Positions 14,059 to 24,031 of a stretch of 64,000 bases of DNA are shown here, one piece after another. This stretch comes from Roseovarius bejariae. Its GTDB lineage: Bacteria; Pseudomonadota; Alphaproteobacteria; Rhodobacterales; Rhodobacteraceae. Each line of letters begins with the position of its first letter. Position 1 is the stretch's first letter. The stretch spans positions 930,402-994,401 of the forward strand of contig NZ_SZWE01000001.1 of the NCBI RefSeq assembly GCF_009669325.1, written 5' to 3'. A model generated the notes under the pieces. It was not told the origin of the DNA. It worked only from the letters and a program-made list of their open reading frames with translations, and ran no database searches. Made by a program: the position numbers and the translations under genes.

Positions 14059-15327
14059 TCAAGACTGGGCTTTGAACGGCAGGAATTCCAGCAAATCCCC
14101 CTGCCGCAACTGTTCGACATCGCCGGGAATCAGGACCAACCCGTCAGCCCCGGCCAAGGGCCCCAGATCGGCCGAATGCATATGATCGGAACAGGCGATG
14201 ACCTGATGGCCGTCTCCGTCATAGCCCGTGATCCGCGCGGGCCGGTATTCACACCGCCCGAGCTTATGCGACAGGGCTGTGGCGGCGCGTACATGCCAGC
14301 GCGTGTCCACTGCCCCCGTCTTGCCCGCCAGCCGCGCCGCAAGCGGACGGCCCAGCACATGCCACGTCACGAAGGCCGAAACAGGGTTGCCCGGAAGGCC
14401 GAGAACAAGCGCCCCGTCCACATTAGCTACCGTAACAGGCTTGCCCGGCTTGATGGCAACACCGGCCACGACAGTCTTGGCGCCGATGTCGTGCAAGGCA
14501 CCGGCCACATGATCGCGGTCGCCCACGGACACGCCCCCCGAGGTCACGATCATATCGACATGACAGGCAAGGTCACCCAAAGCCGAGGCCATATCCGCGC
14601 GCGTATCCGCCACATATCGGGTCTCCACGACCTCGACTCCCGCCTCGTCACACAGGGCATCGAGCATCGGCCCGTTCACATCCCAAATCGCGCCACCGGT
14701 CAGGGGCTCACCCGCCGGGGTGATCTCGTCTCCGGTCAAAACCATGGCGATGCGCGGGCGGCGATAGACGGTGACCTGCCCCGCCCCGGCCCCGGCGCAG
14801 AGCGCGAGTGCCTTGGCATCCAGCGTTGCGCCGATCGACAACAGGTCATCACCGGCACGTCGATCTTCGCCCTGCTTGCGAATATTGCCGCCTTGATCAC
14901 AGGGCGCGATCAGACGTATTTCATCGCCTGTACGCTCAACCTTTTCCTGCATGACCACGGTATCGGCCCCGCGCGGCAGGGGGGCGCCGGTATAGATCCG
15001 CATGGCGACCCCGGCAGGCAAATCCTTGGTCGCATCCCCCGCCGCACTGACCCCGGCTACAGGAATCCATCCATCATGGCCAAGATCCTCATGGCGAAGG
15101 GCATATCCATCCATCCCGGAATTATCGAAGCGCGGCATGTCTGCCCCTGCCGTTACGGGTAAAGCAAGAACGCGCCCCCGCGCGGCGGCCAGTGGCAACA
15201 CCTCGGTTCCCTCCACCGGCGCGGCCAGCGAAAGCGCGGCCTGCACCGCATCACGCACCGACATCATCGAATGGCCCGACTGATCGCAGTCACAAGCCGC
15301 GGCCTGTAGTTTCTCGAAAACGGTCAT
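14059..15327 (-). CDS. moeA: Molybdopterin molybdotransferase
   Basis: 422-residue MoeA, which inserts molybdate into adenylated molybdopterin to make the Mo cofactor used by NarG. Recognisable segments are FDNSGMDGYAL near residues 65-75, IYTGAPLPRGADTVVMQE and the GVSVGDRDH loop. The start at 15327 (MTVFEKLQAAACDCD) overlaps the carbonic anhydrase stop codon by four bases (ATGA), implying coupled translation. The longer in-frame start would lie inside the upstream gene. Having a dedicated moeA in the nar operon fits co-production of enzyme and cofactor. Confidence 0.95.
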   Translation of the reverse strand: MTVFEKLQAAACDCDQSGHSMMSVRDAVQAALSLAAPVEGTEVLPLAAARGRVLALPVTAGADMPRFDNSGMDGYALRHEDLGHDGWIPVAGVSAAGDATKDLPAGVAMRIYTGAPLPRGADTVVMQEKVERTGDEIRLIAPCDQGGNIRKQGEDRRAGDDLLSIGATLDAKALALCAGAGAGQVTVYRRPRIAMVLTGDEITPAGEPLTGGAIWDVNGPMLDALCDEAGVEVVETRYVADTRADMASALGDLACHVDMIVTSGGVSVGDRDHVAGALHDIGAKTVVAGVAIKPGKPVTVANVDGALVLGLPGNPVSAFVTWHVLGRPLAARLAGKTGAVDTRWHVRAATALSHKLGRCEYRPARITGYDGDGHQVIACSDHMHSADLGPLAGADGLVLIPGDVEQLRQGDLLEFLPFKAQS

Positions 15328-15941
15328 TCTGCCGCCCTCCTTTCGTTTTCCCCGCGCGCAACCGTGCAATCCAGGTCGCGCAGCAGGCCGTCCTTGAGCC
15401 CATAGATCAGCCCATGCACCGCGATCCTATCCCCCCGCGCCCAGGCCCGTTGCAATATCGGGGTTTCCGAAACGCGCAGGACGCCCTCGATCACGTTCAA
15501 CTCGGCCAGACGGTCGCGGTGCGCCTCGGGGGTCTTGGCCTGCGCCAGATCGATCGAATACTGCCGCGCCAGCCGCCGGATGGGTTCAAGCCAGTGGTCG
15601 GCCAGTCCATGCGGCAAATCCTCGGTCGCGGCCTTCACCCCACCACACCCATAATGCCCGCACACGATGATCTCGCGGATATTCAGGGCATCGACCGCGA
15701 ACTCCAGCGCGCTGAGCAGGTTCATGTCAGAGGAATGCACCACGTTCGCCACGTTACGGTGGACGAAGACCTCGCCGGGGTCCAGCCCCGCAACCACATT
15801 GGCGGGCACGCGGCTGTCGGAACAGCCGATCCAGAAAAACTCGGGCGATTGTCGCGTGGCCAGCCGGGCAAAATAGCCCGGCTCCCGTGCGGTGCGGTCG
15901 ATGGACCAGTCCTTGTTGCGCTTGAGCAGGTCCTTGAGCAT
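15324..15941 (-). CDS. Beta-class carbonic anhydrase
   Basis: 205-residue cytoplasmic enzyme interconverting CO2 and bicarbonate. The zinc ligands and catalytic dyad of the beta class are all present: C40, D42 and R44 (CSDSR), H96 and C99 (HYGCGG). The start at 15941 gives the usual MLKDLLKRNKDW N-terminus. It sits between a hemerythrin gene and moeA and overlaps moeA by four bases, so it is part of the nar operon. Why nitrate respiration should carry its own carbonic anhydrase is not evident from the sequence. Confidence 0.95.
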   Translation of the reverse strand: MLKDLLKRNKDWSIDRTAREPGYFARLATRQSPEFFWIGCSDSRVPANVVAGLDPGEVFVHRNVANVVHSSDMNLLSALEFAVDALNIREIIVCGHYGCGGVKAATEDLPHGLADHWLEPIRRLARQYSIDLAQAKTPEAHRDRLAELNVIEGVLRVSETPILQRAWARGDRIAVHGLIYGLKDGLLRDLDCTVARGENERRAAE

Positions 15942-15942
15942 G

Positions 15943-16503
15943 TCAGGTCTCCTCACTGTCGGGGCCGCTGCGCCGCAGGGCCATGCGCAGGCGCAGGGTT
16001 TTCAGATCATCCTTGGTCAGCAGACCACGGGCCAAGGGCAGGACGATCGCGTTTTCCACGATCAGGTGGCGGCGTTCATGCGTCGCGAAGGCCACGGCAT
16101 CAGCAACCTCGTCATCGGTGAAGGCGGTATTTGAGGACAACACCCGTCGCAGGGCCTGCACCACGCGGTCCAGCGACGTTTCGCTTTCATCGTGATCGGC
16201 CAGAAGTTGCGCGAGGGTCTCATGGATTTCGTCGTCGGGCGCGGCGCGGCGGCGCAAGAGCGGGAAGAGGTCTTCTTCCTCATCCGCGACATGACGCGGC
16301 AAGACCGTTGTCAGATGCGTCAGGATGGCGATGGCCCGGGCCTGCGGCGGGTGCGCGCAATGCACAAGAGTTTCCAGATCGCAGCACATCACCCGCTGTT
16401 CCATATGCTCGTCCGCGATCTGGTCCAGCGGATTGGCGCGCAGGCCCGGGCACGCCTCGCCGCGCCCAGCGCCGTCATCGGGATATGCCGCAGCCCGCTC
16501 CAT
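15943..16503 (-). CDS. Hemerythrin HHE-domain protein in the nar operon
   Basis: 186 residues with the spaced His/Glu pattern of a hemerythrin-like four-helix bundle. Likely di-iron ligands are H33, H71, E75, H104, H142, H146 and E150. A CC pair at residues 40-41 is unusual and could add redox or NO chemistry, but that is speculative. It is soluble with no signal peptide. It lies between the parvulin and carbonic anhydrase genes with gaps of five and one bases. Related proteins bind O2 or NO, or help repair Fe centres; protection of nitrate reductase is the natural inference. Confidence 0.85.
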   Translation of the reverse strand: MERAAAYPDDGAGRGEACPGLRANPLDQIADEHMEQRVMCCDLETLVHCAHPPQARAIAILTHLTTVLPRHVADEEEDLFPLLRRRAAPDDEIHETLAQLLADHDESETSLDRVVQALRRVLSSNTAFTDDEVADAVAFATHERRHLIVENAIVLPLARGLLTKDDLKTLRLRMALRRSGPDSEET

Positions 16504-16508
16504 CCCCG

Positions 16509-17309
16509 TCAGGCCACCTGTTGCAGGTCCATGCCGGATATCCGGGCCTCGTCCAAAAGGCCGGTGACATAAACATGCGCCGCGCGGGCCCAGTTGGCCT
16601 TTTCGCAGGCCTCGCGCAGGCGCCCCCGCACCGCCTCGAACGGCAGGACATCTCCCTCGGCGCGGGCATCCATACGCAGGATATGCAGGCCATAGCGCGT
16701 CTCGACCGGGCTGTCGTGCACCTCGCCCACGGGGGCGGCATCCATCGCCGCCTCGAACTCGGGCACGGTATCGCCGCTGCTGAGTTGCCCGAGCTGGCCA
16801 CCGACATCGCGGGACGAGCAGGCACTGTGCTTTGCCGCAAGGTCGCCAAACCGGCGCGGGTTCTCGTGTAGTTGAGACAGCACCTCGTCGGCCTGTTGCC
16901 GGGCCGCCGCGCGCTGCGCGTCGTCCCCGGCGGGGACAGCAAACAGGATATGGGCAGGCTGATAGAGCGTGGGCGCACGGTAGCGGCCGGGGTCGCGGTC
17001 ATACAATGCGTGCAGGTCGGCCTCGGTCACCGGGGCCGGGTCGATCACCTGTTCGAGCACCTCGCGAATGCGTGCCTCGTCATCGGTTTCCAGCTTGCCG
17101 GGGGCCAGTTCGCGCGGGGCAGCTGCAATCTCCAGCCGGTCGGCCTGTTCAAGCAGAAGCTGCCGGATGGCCAGCGCCCGCGCCGCGCGGCGCCAGGCAA
17201 GGCCGGGCTTGCCCTGCGGTGCGGGGTGGTTTTGGGCTTCTGCCGCGATGGACGCGGCAGAAAGGGTCGTTCCGTTGACGACGATATCGGGGAAAAGCGG
17301 GTTGGCCAT
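16509..17309 (-). CDS. Parvulin-type peptidylprolyl isomerase of the nar operon (NifM-like)
   Basis: 266-residue protein with a PpiC/parvulin domain at about residues 115-217, including PAHILF, FGDLAAKHSACSS, DVGGQLGQ and YGLHILRMD. There is no signal peptide, so it should act in the cytoplasm, where NarGHJ assembles. The same gene follows narI in Pseudomonas aeruginosa (narK1K2GHJI then a NifM-like isomerase). An assembly role for the reductase is inferred from that conserved position. It starts four bases after the narI stop codon. Confidence 0.9.
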   Translation of the reverse strand: MANPLFPDIVVNGTTLSAASIAAEAQNHPAPQGKPGLAWRRAARALAIRQLLLEQADRLEIAAAPRELAPGKLETDDEARIREVLEQVIDPAPVTEADLHALYDRDPGRYRAPTLYQPAHILFAVPAGDDAQRAAARQQADEVLSQLHENPRRFGDLAAKHSACSSRDVGGQLGQLSSGDTVPEFEAAMDAAPVGEVHDSPVETRYGLHILRMDARAEGDVLPFEAVRGRLREACEKANWARAAHVYVTGLLDEARISGMDLQQVA

Positions 17310-17313
17310 GGGA

Positions 17314-18039
17314 TCACTCCGCCGGGGTTTTGTTGCGTGCAGCCAAGGCCGAAGACCGGCGCGAGCGCACGATCTGATACCCCCGGCGCGTCAGCAGGTA
17401 GCGGAACGGCGCGGCCAGCCCCGATGCGATATGCACAAGCCGCGTGAACGGCACCAGCAGGAAGATCGTGAGACCGAGGAACAGGTGCAGCTTGAAGATG
17501 AAGGCCACGTCCTGAATATAGCTGGCGGCCTGACCGTCGAAGGTCACGATGCCCAGCGCCCATGACATGAACTTGGTCATCTCATACCCGTCGAGGTGCT
17601 GAAGCGACACGAAAATCGTGCCCAACCCCAAGACCAATTGCGCCAGCAACAGCCCGAGAATGCCGATGTCGGCCACGGTCGAGGTACGGCGAATGCGCGG
17701 ATCGGTCCAGCGACGATGGAACAGCATCCCGCCGCCCAGCAGCGCTATGATCCCGGCGATGCCGCCCGCGATCACCGCCAGAAGCTGCTTGGCCCCGTGG
17801 CTGATGCCGATGGCGTCGAAGACCCAAATCGGCGTGAGCAGCCCCACGAGGTGACCGACGAAGATGATCAGGACCCCGACGTGAAACAACACCGAGCCGA
17901 TGATCAGCTGCTTGCGGCGCAAAAGCTGACTGGAGCTGGATTTCCACGTGAAGGGTTCGGTCTCATAGCGCGCGATCGACCCGAAGATCATGACCGACAG
18001 CGCGATATAGGGGTAAATTCCGAAAAGGAAATTATGCAT
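17314..18039 (-). CDS. narI: Respiratory nitrate reductase subunit gamma
   Basis: 241-residue di-heme b membrane subunit that oxidises quinol and passes electrons to NarH. Five hydrophobic helices are visible. Candidate heme-ligand histidines occur in LFHVGVLIIFVGHLVG (second helix) and in the last helix region (KLHLFLG and RLVHIASG). The start at 18039 (MHNFLFGIYPYIAL) is the family form; five in-frame codons upstream are dropped. Ubiquinol for this subunit could come from the nearby ubiTUV route under anoxia. Confidence 0.98.
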   Translation of the reverse strand: MHNFLFGIYPYIALSVMIFGSIARYETEPFTWKSSSSQLLRRKQLIIGSVLFHVGVLIIFVGHLVGLLTPIWVFDAIGISHGAKQLLAVIAGGIAGIIALLGGGMLFHRRWTDPRIRRTSTVADIGILGLLLAQLVLGLGTIFVSLQHLDGYEMTKFMSWALGIVTFDGQAASYIQDVAFIFKLHLFLGLTIFLLVPFTRLVHIASGLAAPFRYLLTRRGYQIVRSRRSSALAARNKTPAE

Positions 18040-18050
18040 CTGAGCCTCCA

Positions 18051-18770
18051 TCACTCAGCCGCGGGGGCGGCGTGGCCCGGCGCGGGGTTAACAGGTGTGT
18101 CCATCTTGGCGAGCATGTCGCGCACCTGCGGACAGCCGCCATTGGGATCGGGGCCGAAGGTGACTTCGGTTTCTTCCCAGACGGCATCGAGCGCCTCGAG
18201 GTCCGACGGGTCGTCATCCGGTTGCTCCAGCAACTCGGCAACGGCCCCGGCATCGGCCTTGACCCCGGCGATCTGCAAGAGGCTGGCGAACACGGCACCA
18301 TAAGGGCTTTCGCGCCGGGCAAGCCGGTCACGAAGCGCCGCAAGGATATGGGCCGCGTCCGCCAGCGTTTCCTGGACTTCAGTGAAGGGACGCGTTGCCA
18401 GGAATTCCAGAAGGACGGGAAGGTGATCGGGCAGTTCCGAGGTGACCGGATCAAAGCCCGCATCGCGGTACATCTCGACAAGGCTGACCATGGCGCCGCC
18501 CCGGTCACGGCTTTCACCGTGGACGTGCTCGAAGAGGTTGAGCGACAGGGTCCGCGAGCGATCGAAAAGGCCCACGTAGGTCTCCTGTACCTCGAAGATG
18601 TCACCGCTTTGAAGCCAGTCCACCAGCGGGCGCAATTCGCGCCGCGCCGCCGCCGTCAGGCGCGTGTCCGAGGCCAGCACGGCCCCGATTTCCGGCATGG
18701 CCGCCTGAAGTTCGGTCGTGGGATAGCTCAGCAAAAGCGATATGGCTTTCAGACTACGATCCATCATCAC
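18051..18770 (-). CDS. narJ: Nitrate reductase assembly chaperone NarJ
   Basis: 239-residue cytoplasmic chaperone of the TorD/NarJ family, needed for Mo cofactor insertion into NarG before the complex attaches to NarI. Family segments are LLSYPTTELQ, LSLNLFEHVHGESRDRGGAMV and LPDHLPVLLEFLA. Three ATG codons stand in a row at the start, so the exact first residue is uncertain by two. Its start overlaps the narH stop codon. Confidence 0.97.
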   Translation of the reverse strand: MMMDRSLKAISLLLSYPTTELQAAMPEIGAVLASDTRLTAAARRELRPLVDWLQSGDIFEVQETYVGLFDRSRTLSLNLFEHVHGESRDRGGAMVSLVEMYRDAGFDPVTSELPDHLPVLLEFLATRPFTEVQETLADAAHILAALRDRLARRESPYGAVFASLLQIAGVKADAGAVAELLEQPDDDPSDLEALDAVWEETEVTFGPDPNGGCPQVRDMLAKMDTPVNPAPGHAAPAAE

Positions 18771-20287
18771 ATCGCCTCCGGCATTTTCAGGGGTTTGCGT
18801 TTGCCGCCAAACAGCGAGCCTTTGGAGATGCCCGTCGAACAGCCGTTGCCATCGGTAAAGCCGCAGCCACCGCGCAGGTCATAGGCTTCTTCGACCTGTT
18901 CGCGGTGCGTGGTCGGGATCACGAAACGGTCCTCGTAATCGGCCAGCGCCATGATCTTGTACATATCCTCGATCACCCGGCCCGACAGGCCGACGCGGGC
19001 CGCGATGGCCTCGTCGATGACACCATCAACCGTTTTGGCGCGCATATAGGTCCGCATGGCCGACATCCGTTCAAGCGCCTGAACCACGGGTTCTTCATCC
19101 CCCGCCGTCAGCATGTTCGCCAGATAGCGCACGGGGATACGCAGAGACCGCACGTCGGGCATTTCGCCGTCGTGGCCGATCTTGCCCGCCTCGGCGGCGT
19201 TCTGGATCGGGCTGAGGGGCGGGATGTACCAGACCATCGGCAGCGTGCGGTATTCGGGGTGCAGCGGGAAGGCGACCTTCCATTCCATCGCCATTTTCCA
19301 GATCGGGCTTTCCTGTGCCGCCTTGATCCAGTCCTCGGGGATACCGTCGGCGCGGGCAGTCTCGATCACCACCGGGTCGTTGGGATCGAGGAACACGTCA
19401 AGCTGCGCGTCGTAAAGATCCTGTTCGCTGGGGGCATTGGCCGCCGTGTCGATCTTGTCGGCATCATAGAGCATCACGCCGAGATACCGGATGCGCCCCA
19501 CGCAGGTTTCCGAACAGACCGTTGGGTTGCCGGATTCGATGCGGGGATAGCACAGGGTGCATTTCTCGGATTTGCCGCTTTCCCAGTTGTAGTAGATCTT
19601 CTTGTAGGGGCAGCCCGAGACACACATCCGCCAGCCTCGGCATTTTTCCTGGTCAATCAGGACGATACCGTCTTCCTCGCGCTTGTAGATCGCGCCCGAG
19701 GGGCACGAGGCCGCGCAGGCCGGGTTGAGGCAATGCTCGCACAGGCGCGGCAGGTACATCATGAAGGTGTTTTCATACTCCCCGTAGATGTCCTTCTGCA
19801 CGCCTTCAAAGTTGTAGTCCTTCGAGCGTTTCGAAAACTCGCCGCCAAGGATTTCCTCCCAGTTGGGGCCGTGTTCGATCTTCTCCATCCGCTCACCCGA
19901 GATTTTCGAGCGCGGGCGCGCGGTGGGGAAGGCCTCCATTTCGGGGGCCGATTTCAGGTGGTCATAGTCGAAATCGAAGGGCTCGTAATAGTCGTCGATC
20001 TCGGGCAGGTCCGGGTTGCCGAACATATTGGCCAGGATACGCCACTTCGAGCCCTGCTTGGGTTGCAGCTTGCCCGATTTGGTCCGCTCCCAGCCGCCGT
20101 TCCAGCGGCTTTGGTTTTCCCAGTCCTTGGGATAGCCCACGCCGGGCTTGGTTTCGACGTTGTTGAACCAGGCGTATTCGACACCATCGCGACTGGTCCA
20201 GACGTTCTTGCAGGTGACAGAGCAGGTGTGGCACCCGATGCATTTATCGAGGTTCAGCACCATGCCGATTTGTGCACGTACTCTCAT
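18767..20287 (-). CDS. narH: Respiratory nitrate reductase subunit beta
   Basis: 506-residue electron-transfer subunit with four Fe-S clusters, located on the cytoplasmic side. The first ferredoxin-type motif is C16-x2-C19-x2-C22-x3-C26. In the motif near residue 215, CRGWRMC, a tryptophan replaces one cysteine, the hallmark of the [3Fe-4S] cluster of NarH. Other cysteine motifs are CEHCLNPAC and CTLCYPR. It overlaps narG by four bases (ATGA). Confidence 0.99.
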   Translation of the reverse strand: MRVRAQIGMVLNLDKCIGCHTCSVTCKNVWTSRDGVEYAWFNNVETKPGVGYPKDWENQSRWNGGWERTKSGKLQPKQGSKWRILANMFGNPDLPEIDDYYEPFDFDYDHLKSAPEMEAFPTARPRSKISGERMEKIEHGPNWEEILGGEFSKRSKDYNFEGVQKDIYGEYENTFMMYLPRLCEHCLNPACAASCPSGAIYKREEDGIVLIDQEKCRGWRMCVSGCPYKKIYYNWESGKSEKCTLCYPRIESGNPTVCSETCVGRIRYLGVMLYDADKIDTAANAPSEQDLYDAQLDVFLDPNDPVVIETARADGIPEDWIKAAQESPIWKMAMEWKVAFPLHPEYRTLPMVWYIPPLSPIQNAAEAGKIGHDGEMPDVRSLRIPVRYLANMLTAGDEEPVVQALERMSAMRTYMRAKTVDGVIDEAIAARVGLSGRVIEDMYKIMALADYEDRFVIPTTHREQVEEAYDLRGGCGFTDGNGCSTGISKGSLFGGKRKPLKMPEAM

Positions 20288-23200
20288 TCTGCGGCCTCCT
20301 TTGCGGTCGCTTCACGGTCGAGCCAGTCGACCTTTTTCATTTTCCGGACAACGACGAATTCATCGCGGTTCGACCCCACGGTTCCGTAGTAGTTGAAACC
20401 ATAGGACTGCTGCGCGTATCCGCCGATCATATGTGTCGGCTTGAGCACCGCGCGCGTGACCGAGTTGTGGATACCGCCGCGCTTGCCGGTTTTTTCCGAT
20501 CCGGGCGTGTTCACGATCTTTTCCTGCGCGTGATACATGAAGACCGTGCCTTCGCGCATCCGCTGGCTGACGACCGCGCGGGCGGTGAGCGCCCCGTTGA
20601 CGTTGTAGGCTTCGATCCAGTCGTTATCCTCGATCCCGGCCTTTTTCGCGTCGACCTCGGAAATCCAGACCACCGGGCCGCCCCGGTTGAGCGTGAGCAT
20701 CAACAGGTTGTCGGTATAGGTGGAGTGGATGCCCCATTTCTGGTGCGGTGTGATGAAGTTGAGCACAAGGCTGTCGCCGTCATCCTGCACCGATTTGGTG
20801 ATGGTCTTGAGGTCAACCGGCGGACGGTAGCCGACGAAGCCTTCGCCGAAGGCCCGCATCCAAAGGTGATCCTGATAAAGCTGCTGACGGCCCGTCAGGG
20901 TGCGCCACGGGATCAGCTCGTGGACGTTGGTGTAACCGGCGTTATAGCAGACCTCCTCGCTTTCGATGCCCGACCACGTGGGCGAACTGATAATCTTGCG
21001 CGGCTGTGCGGCAATATCGCGGAAGCGGATCTTGACGTGCTCCTGCCCCTCGGCCAGATGCTCGTGTTTCTGGCCGGTGGCCTTGCCCAGTTGCTCCCAT
21101 GCCTTGACGGCCACTTCGCCGTTGGTCTCGGGGGCCAGCATCAGGATCACCTCGGTCGCGTCGATGTCGGTTTCGATCTTGGCGAGGCCCTCGTTCGCAC
21201 CCTCGGCGTGAACACCGTTGAGGTCGCGCAGGTGCTTCACCTCGTCCTTGGTGTCCCATGAGATGCCCTTGCCGCCGTTGCCGACGTTTTCCATCAGGGG
21301 GCCAAGTGCCGTGAAGCGATCGTAGATCGCGGTATAGTCCCGCTCGACCGGCACATAGTTGGGCGCGGTCTTACCCGGGATCAGGTCACATTCGCCTTTC
21401 TTCCAGTCCTTCACCTGGTCCTGTGCGATCTCGGCGGGCGTGTCGTGCAGGATGGGCAGCGCGACAACGTCGGTTTCCTGCCCCAGGTATCCCGGCACGA
21501 TCTCCTGCACCTTCTTGGCGACGGCCTTGAAGATTTCCCAATCCGACTTCGACTCGTAGGCCGGGTCCACCGCCGCTTGAAGCGGGTGGATGAAGGGGTG
21601 CATGTCCGAGGTGTTCAGGTCGTTCTTTTCGTACCAGCTTGCCGTCGGCAGGACGATGTCGGAATAGACCGCCGTGGTGGACATGCGGAAGTCGATGGTG
21701 ACCAGCAGGTCGAGCTTGCCTTGCGGGGCCTCATCGTGCCACTTGGCCTCTTTCGGCTTCTGGCCGCCTTCCTCGCCCAGATCCTTGCCCATGACGCCGT
21801 TGTCAGTGCCCAGCAGGTGCTTGAGGAAATATTCGTGCCCCTTGCCAGAACTGCCCAACAGGTTGGACCGCCACACGAAGAGGTTCCGCGGCCAGTTCTC
21901 GGGCGCGTCGGGGTCTTCGCAGGACATTTCCAGTTCGCCGGACTTGAGCTTGTCGGCGATATAGTCGCGCGGCTCCTGCCCCGCCGCCTTGGCGGCCTTG
22001 GCCACCTCAAGCGGGTTCTGCTTGAGCTGCGGCGCCGACGGAAGCCAGCCCATCCGCTCGGCCCGGATGTTGTAATCGATCATGCTGGCGTCCCAGTCGC
22101 CCTCGGGGGCCGTGGGCGACAGGATTTCGTCGGCGGTCAATGTCTCGTAACGCCATTGGTCAGTGTGGGCATACCACGCCGAGGTGGAGTTCATGTGCCG
22201 GGGCGGGCGCCCCCAATCCAGACCGAAGGCCAGCGGAAGCCAGCCGGTCTGCGGGCGCAGTTTTTCCTGCCCCACGTAGTGGCTCCAGCCGCCGCCCGAC
22301 TGGCCGACACAACCGCACATCACCAGCATGTTGATGATGCCGCGATAGTTCATGTCCATGTGATACCAGTGGTTCAGACCAGCCCCGAGGATGACCATCG
22401 ACTTGCCGTTGGTCTTTTCGGCATTGAGCGCGAATTCACGGGCCACGGTGGCGATCTTGTCAGCAGGAACGCCGGTGATCTTCTCGGCCCATTTCGGGGT
22501 ATAGGGAATGTCGGCGTCATACTCCGTGGCCACCCAATCGCCGCCCAGCCCACGATCCAGACCATAGTTGGCGCAGAACAGGTCAAAGACGGTGGCGACA
22601 CGTGCCTCGCCCTCGGCCAGTTTGACGGTCTTGACCGGGATATTGCGGGTCAGGACATCGGGGTGATCGCATTTGACGAAGTTTTCTGTGGCAACGCCGC
22701 CGAAATAGGGGAAATCGACGCCGACCACATCGTCATGATCCTCATCGAGGATCAGCGACATCTTCAGCTCGGTGTCGGCGCCGTTGGCGCGTTCTTCGAG
22801 GTTCCATTCGCCGTCCTCGCCCCAGCGATACCCGATGGAGCCGTTGGGCGCGACGTAGCTACCCGATTTGCCATCCAGCGCGATTGTCTTCCATTCGGGG
22901 TTGTTATCCTCGCCCAGCTTGTCGTCGAAATCATCGGCGCGCAGAAGGCGACCGGGCACCAGCTGGCCGTCTTTTTCCTCCAGCTTCACCAGCATGGGCA
23001 TATCGGAATACTTGCGGCAGTAGTCTTCGAAATAGGCTGCCTGCCGGTCGAGGTGGAATTCACGCAGGATGACATGGCCCATGGCCATGGCCAGCGCGGC
23101 ATCGGTGCCCTGCTGCGGGGCCAGCCAGATGTCACCGAACTTCGATGCCTCGGAATAGTCCGGGCAAATCACTGCCGACTTGGTCCCGCGATAGCGCGCC

Positions 23201-24009
23201 TCGGTATAGAAATGCGCGTCCGGTGTGCGGGTCTGTGGCACGTTCGACCCCCAGATCAGCAGGAAACCGGCGTTGTACCAGTCCGCCGATTCCGGCACGT
23301 CGGTCTGTTCGCCCCATGTCATCGGCGAGGCGGGCGGCAGATCGCAATACCAGTCGTAGAACGACATGCAGGTGCCGCCCAGAAGCGACAGGTAGCGCGA
23401 GCCGGCGGCGTAGCTGACCATCGACATCGCGGGAATGGGCGAAAAGCCGAAGACGCGGTCGGGGCCATAGGTTTTCGCGGTATAGGCATTGGCGGCGGCG
23501 GTGATCTCGGTCGCCTCGTCCCAAGTGGCCCGCACGAAGCCGCCCTTGCCGCGCGTTTCGACATAGGTCGCGCGCAGGATCGGATCGTTTTGCAGCTTGG
23601 TCCATGCGTCGATCGGGCTGAGGGTCTTGCGCATGTCGCGCCAGATTTTCATCAGCTTGCCGCGCACCAGCGGGTTTTTCACCCGGTTGGCACTGTAAAG
23701 GTACCAGCTATAGCTGGCGCCACGGGCACAGCCACGCGGTTCGTGGTTGGGCAGGTCGGCGCGGGTGCGCGGGTAATCCGTCTGCTGGGTTTCCCAGGTG
23801 ACGATCCCGGATTTCACGTAGATCTTCCAGCTACAGGAGCCGGTGCAGTTCACCCCGTGGGTCGAACGCACGATCTTGTCGTGCCGCCAGCGGTTTCTGT
23901 AGGTATCCTCCCAGTCACGGCTTTCACGCGTGACCTGACCGTGACCATTGGCGAACGGCTCCAATTCCTTCGACTGGAGAAAGTTCAATCTGTCGAGCAG
24001 GTGGCTCAT
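20284..24009 (-). CDS. narG: Respiratory nitrate reductase catalytic subunit alpha
   Basis: 1241-residue Mo-bisMGD catalytic subunit that reduces nitrate to nitrite in the cytoplasm. The start at 24009 gives MSHLLDRLNFLQ; 24 in-frame codons upstream do not belong. The FS0 cluster ligands H51, C55, C59 and C94 reproduce the NarG-specific His-Cys3 pattern and separate it from periplasmic Nap. The conserved region YDWYCDLPPASPMTWGEQTD is present near residue 240. The N-terminus has no intact twin-arginine signal, as expected of the cytoplasmic-facing enzyme. Confidence 0.99.
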   Translation of the reverse strand: MSHLLDRLNFLQSKELEPFANGHGQVTRESRDWEDTYRNRWRHDKIVRSTHGVNCTGSCSWKIYVKSGIVTWETQQTDYPRTRADLPNHEPRGCARGASYSWYLYSANRVKNPLVRGKLMKIWRDMRKTLSPIDAWTKLQNDPILRATYVETRGKGGFVRATWDEATEITAAANAYTAKTYGPDRVFGFSPIPAMSMVSYAAGSRYLSLLGGTCMSFYDWYCDLPPASPMTWGEQTDVPESADWYNAGFLLIWGSNVPQTRTPDAHFYTEARYRGTKSAVICPDYSEASKFGDIWLAPQQGTDAALAMAMGHVILREFHLDRQAAYFEDYCRKYSDMPMLVKLEEKDGQLVPGRLLRADDFDDKLGEDNNPEWKTIALDGKSGSYVAPNGSIGYRWGEDGEWNLEERANGADTELKMSLILDEDHDDVVGVDFPYFGGVATENFVKCDHPDVLTRNIPVKTVKLAEGEARVATVFDLFCANYGLDRGLGGDWVATEYDADIPYTPKWAEKITGVPADKIATVAREFALNAEKTNGKSMVILGAGLNHWYHMDMNYRGIINMLVMCGCVGQSGGGWSHYVGQEKLRPQTGWLPLAFGLDWGRPPRHMNSTSAWYAHTDQWRYETLTADEILSPTAPEGDWDASMIDYNIRAERMGWLPSAPQLKQNPLEVAKAAKAAGQEPRDYIADKLKSGELEMSCEDPDAPENWPRNLFVWRSNLLGSSGKGHEYFLKHLLGTDNGVMGKDLGEEGGQKPKEAKWHDEAPQGKLDLLVTIDFRMSTTAVYSDIVLPTASWYEKNDLNTSDMHPFIHPLQAAVDPAYESKSDWEIFKAVAKKVQEIVPGYLGQETDVVALPILHDTPAEIAQDQVKDWKKGECDLIPGKTAPNYVPVERDYTAIYDRFTALGPLMENVGNGGKGISWDTKDEVKHLRDLNGVHAEGANEGLAKIETDIDATEVILMLAPETNGEVAVKAWEQLGKATGQKHEHLAEGQEHVKIRFRDIAAQPRKIISSPTWSGIESEEVCYNAGYTNVHELIPWRTLTGRQQLYQDHLWMRAFGEGFVGYRPPVDLKTITKSVQDDGDSLVLNFITPHQKWGIHSTYTDNLLMLTLNRGGPVVWISEVDAKKAGIEDNDWIEAYNVNGALTARAVVSQRMREGTVFMYHAQEKIVNTPGSEKTGKRGGIHNSVTRAVLKPTHMIGGYAQQSYGFNYYGTVGSNRDEFVVVRKMKKVDWLDREATAKEAAE

Positions 24010-24031
24010 GGTGTTCTCCTTGGGTTTATGC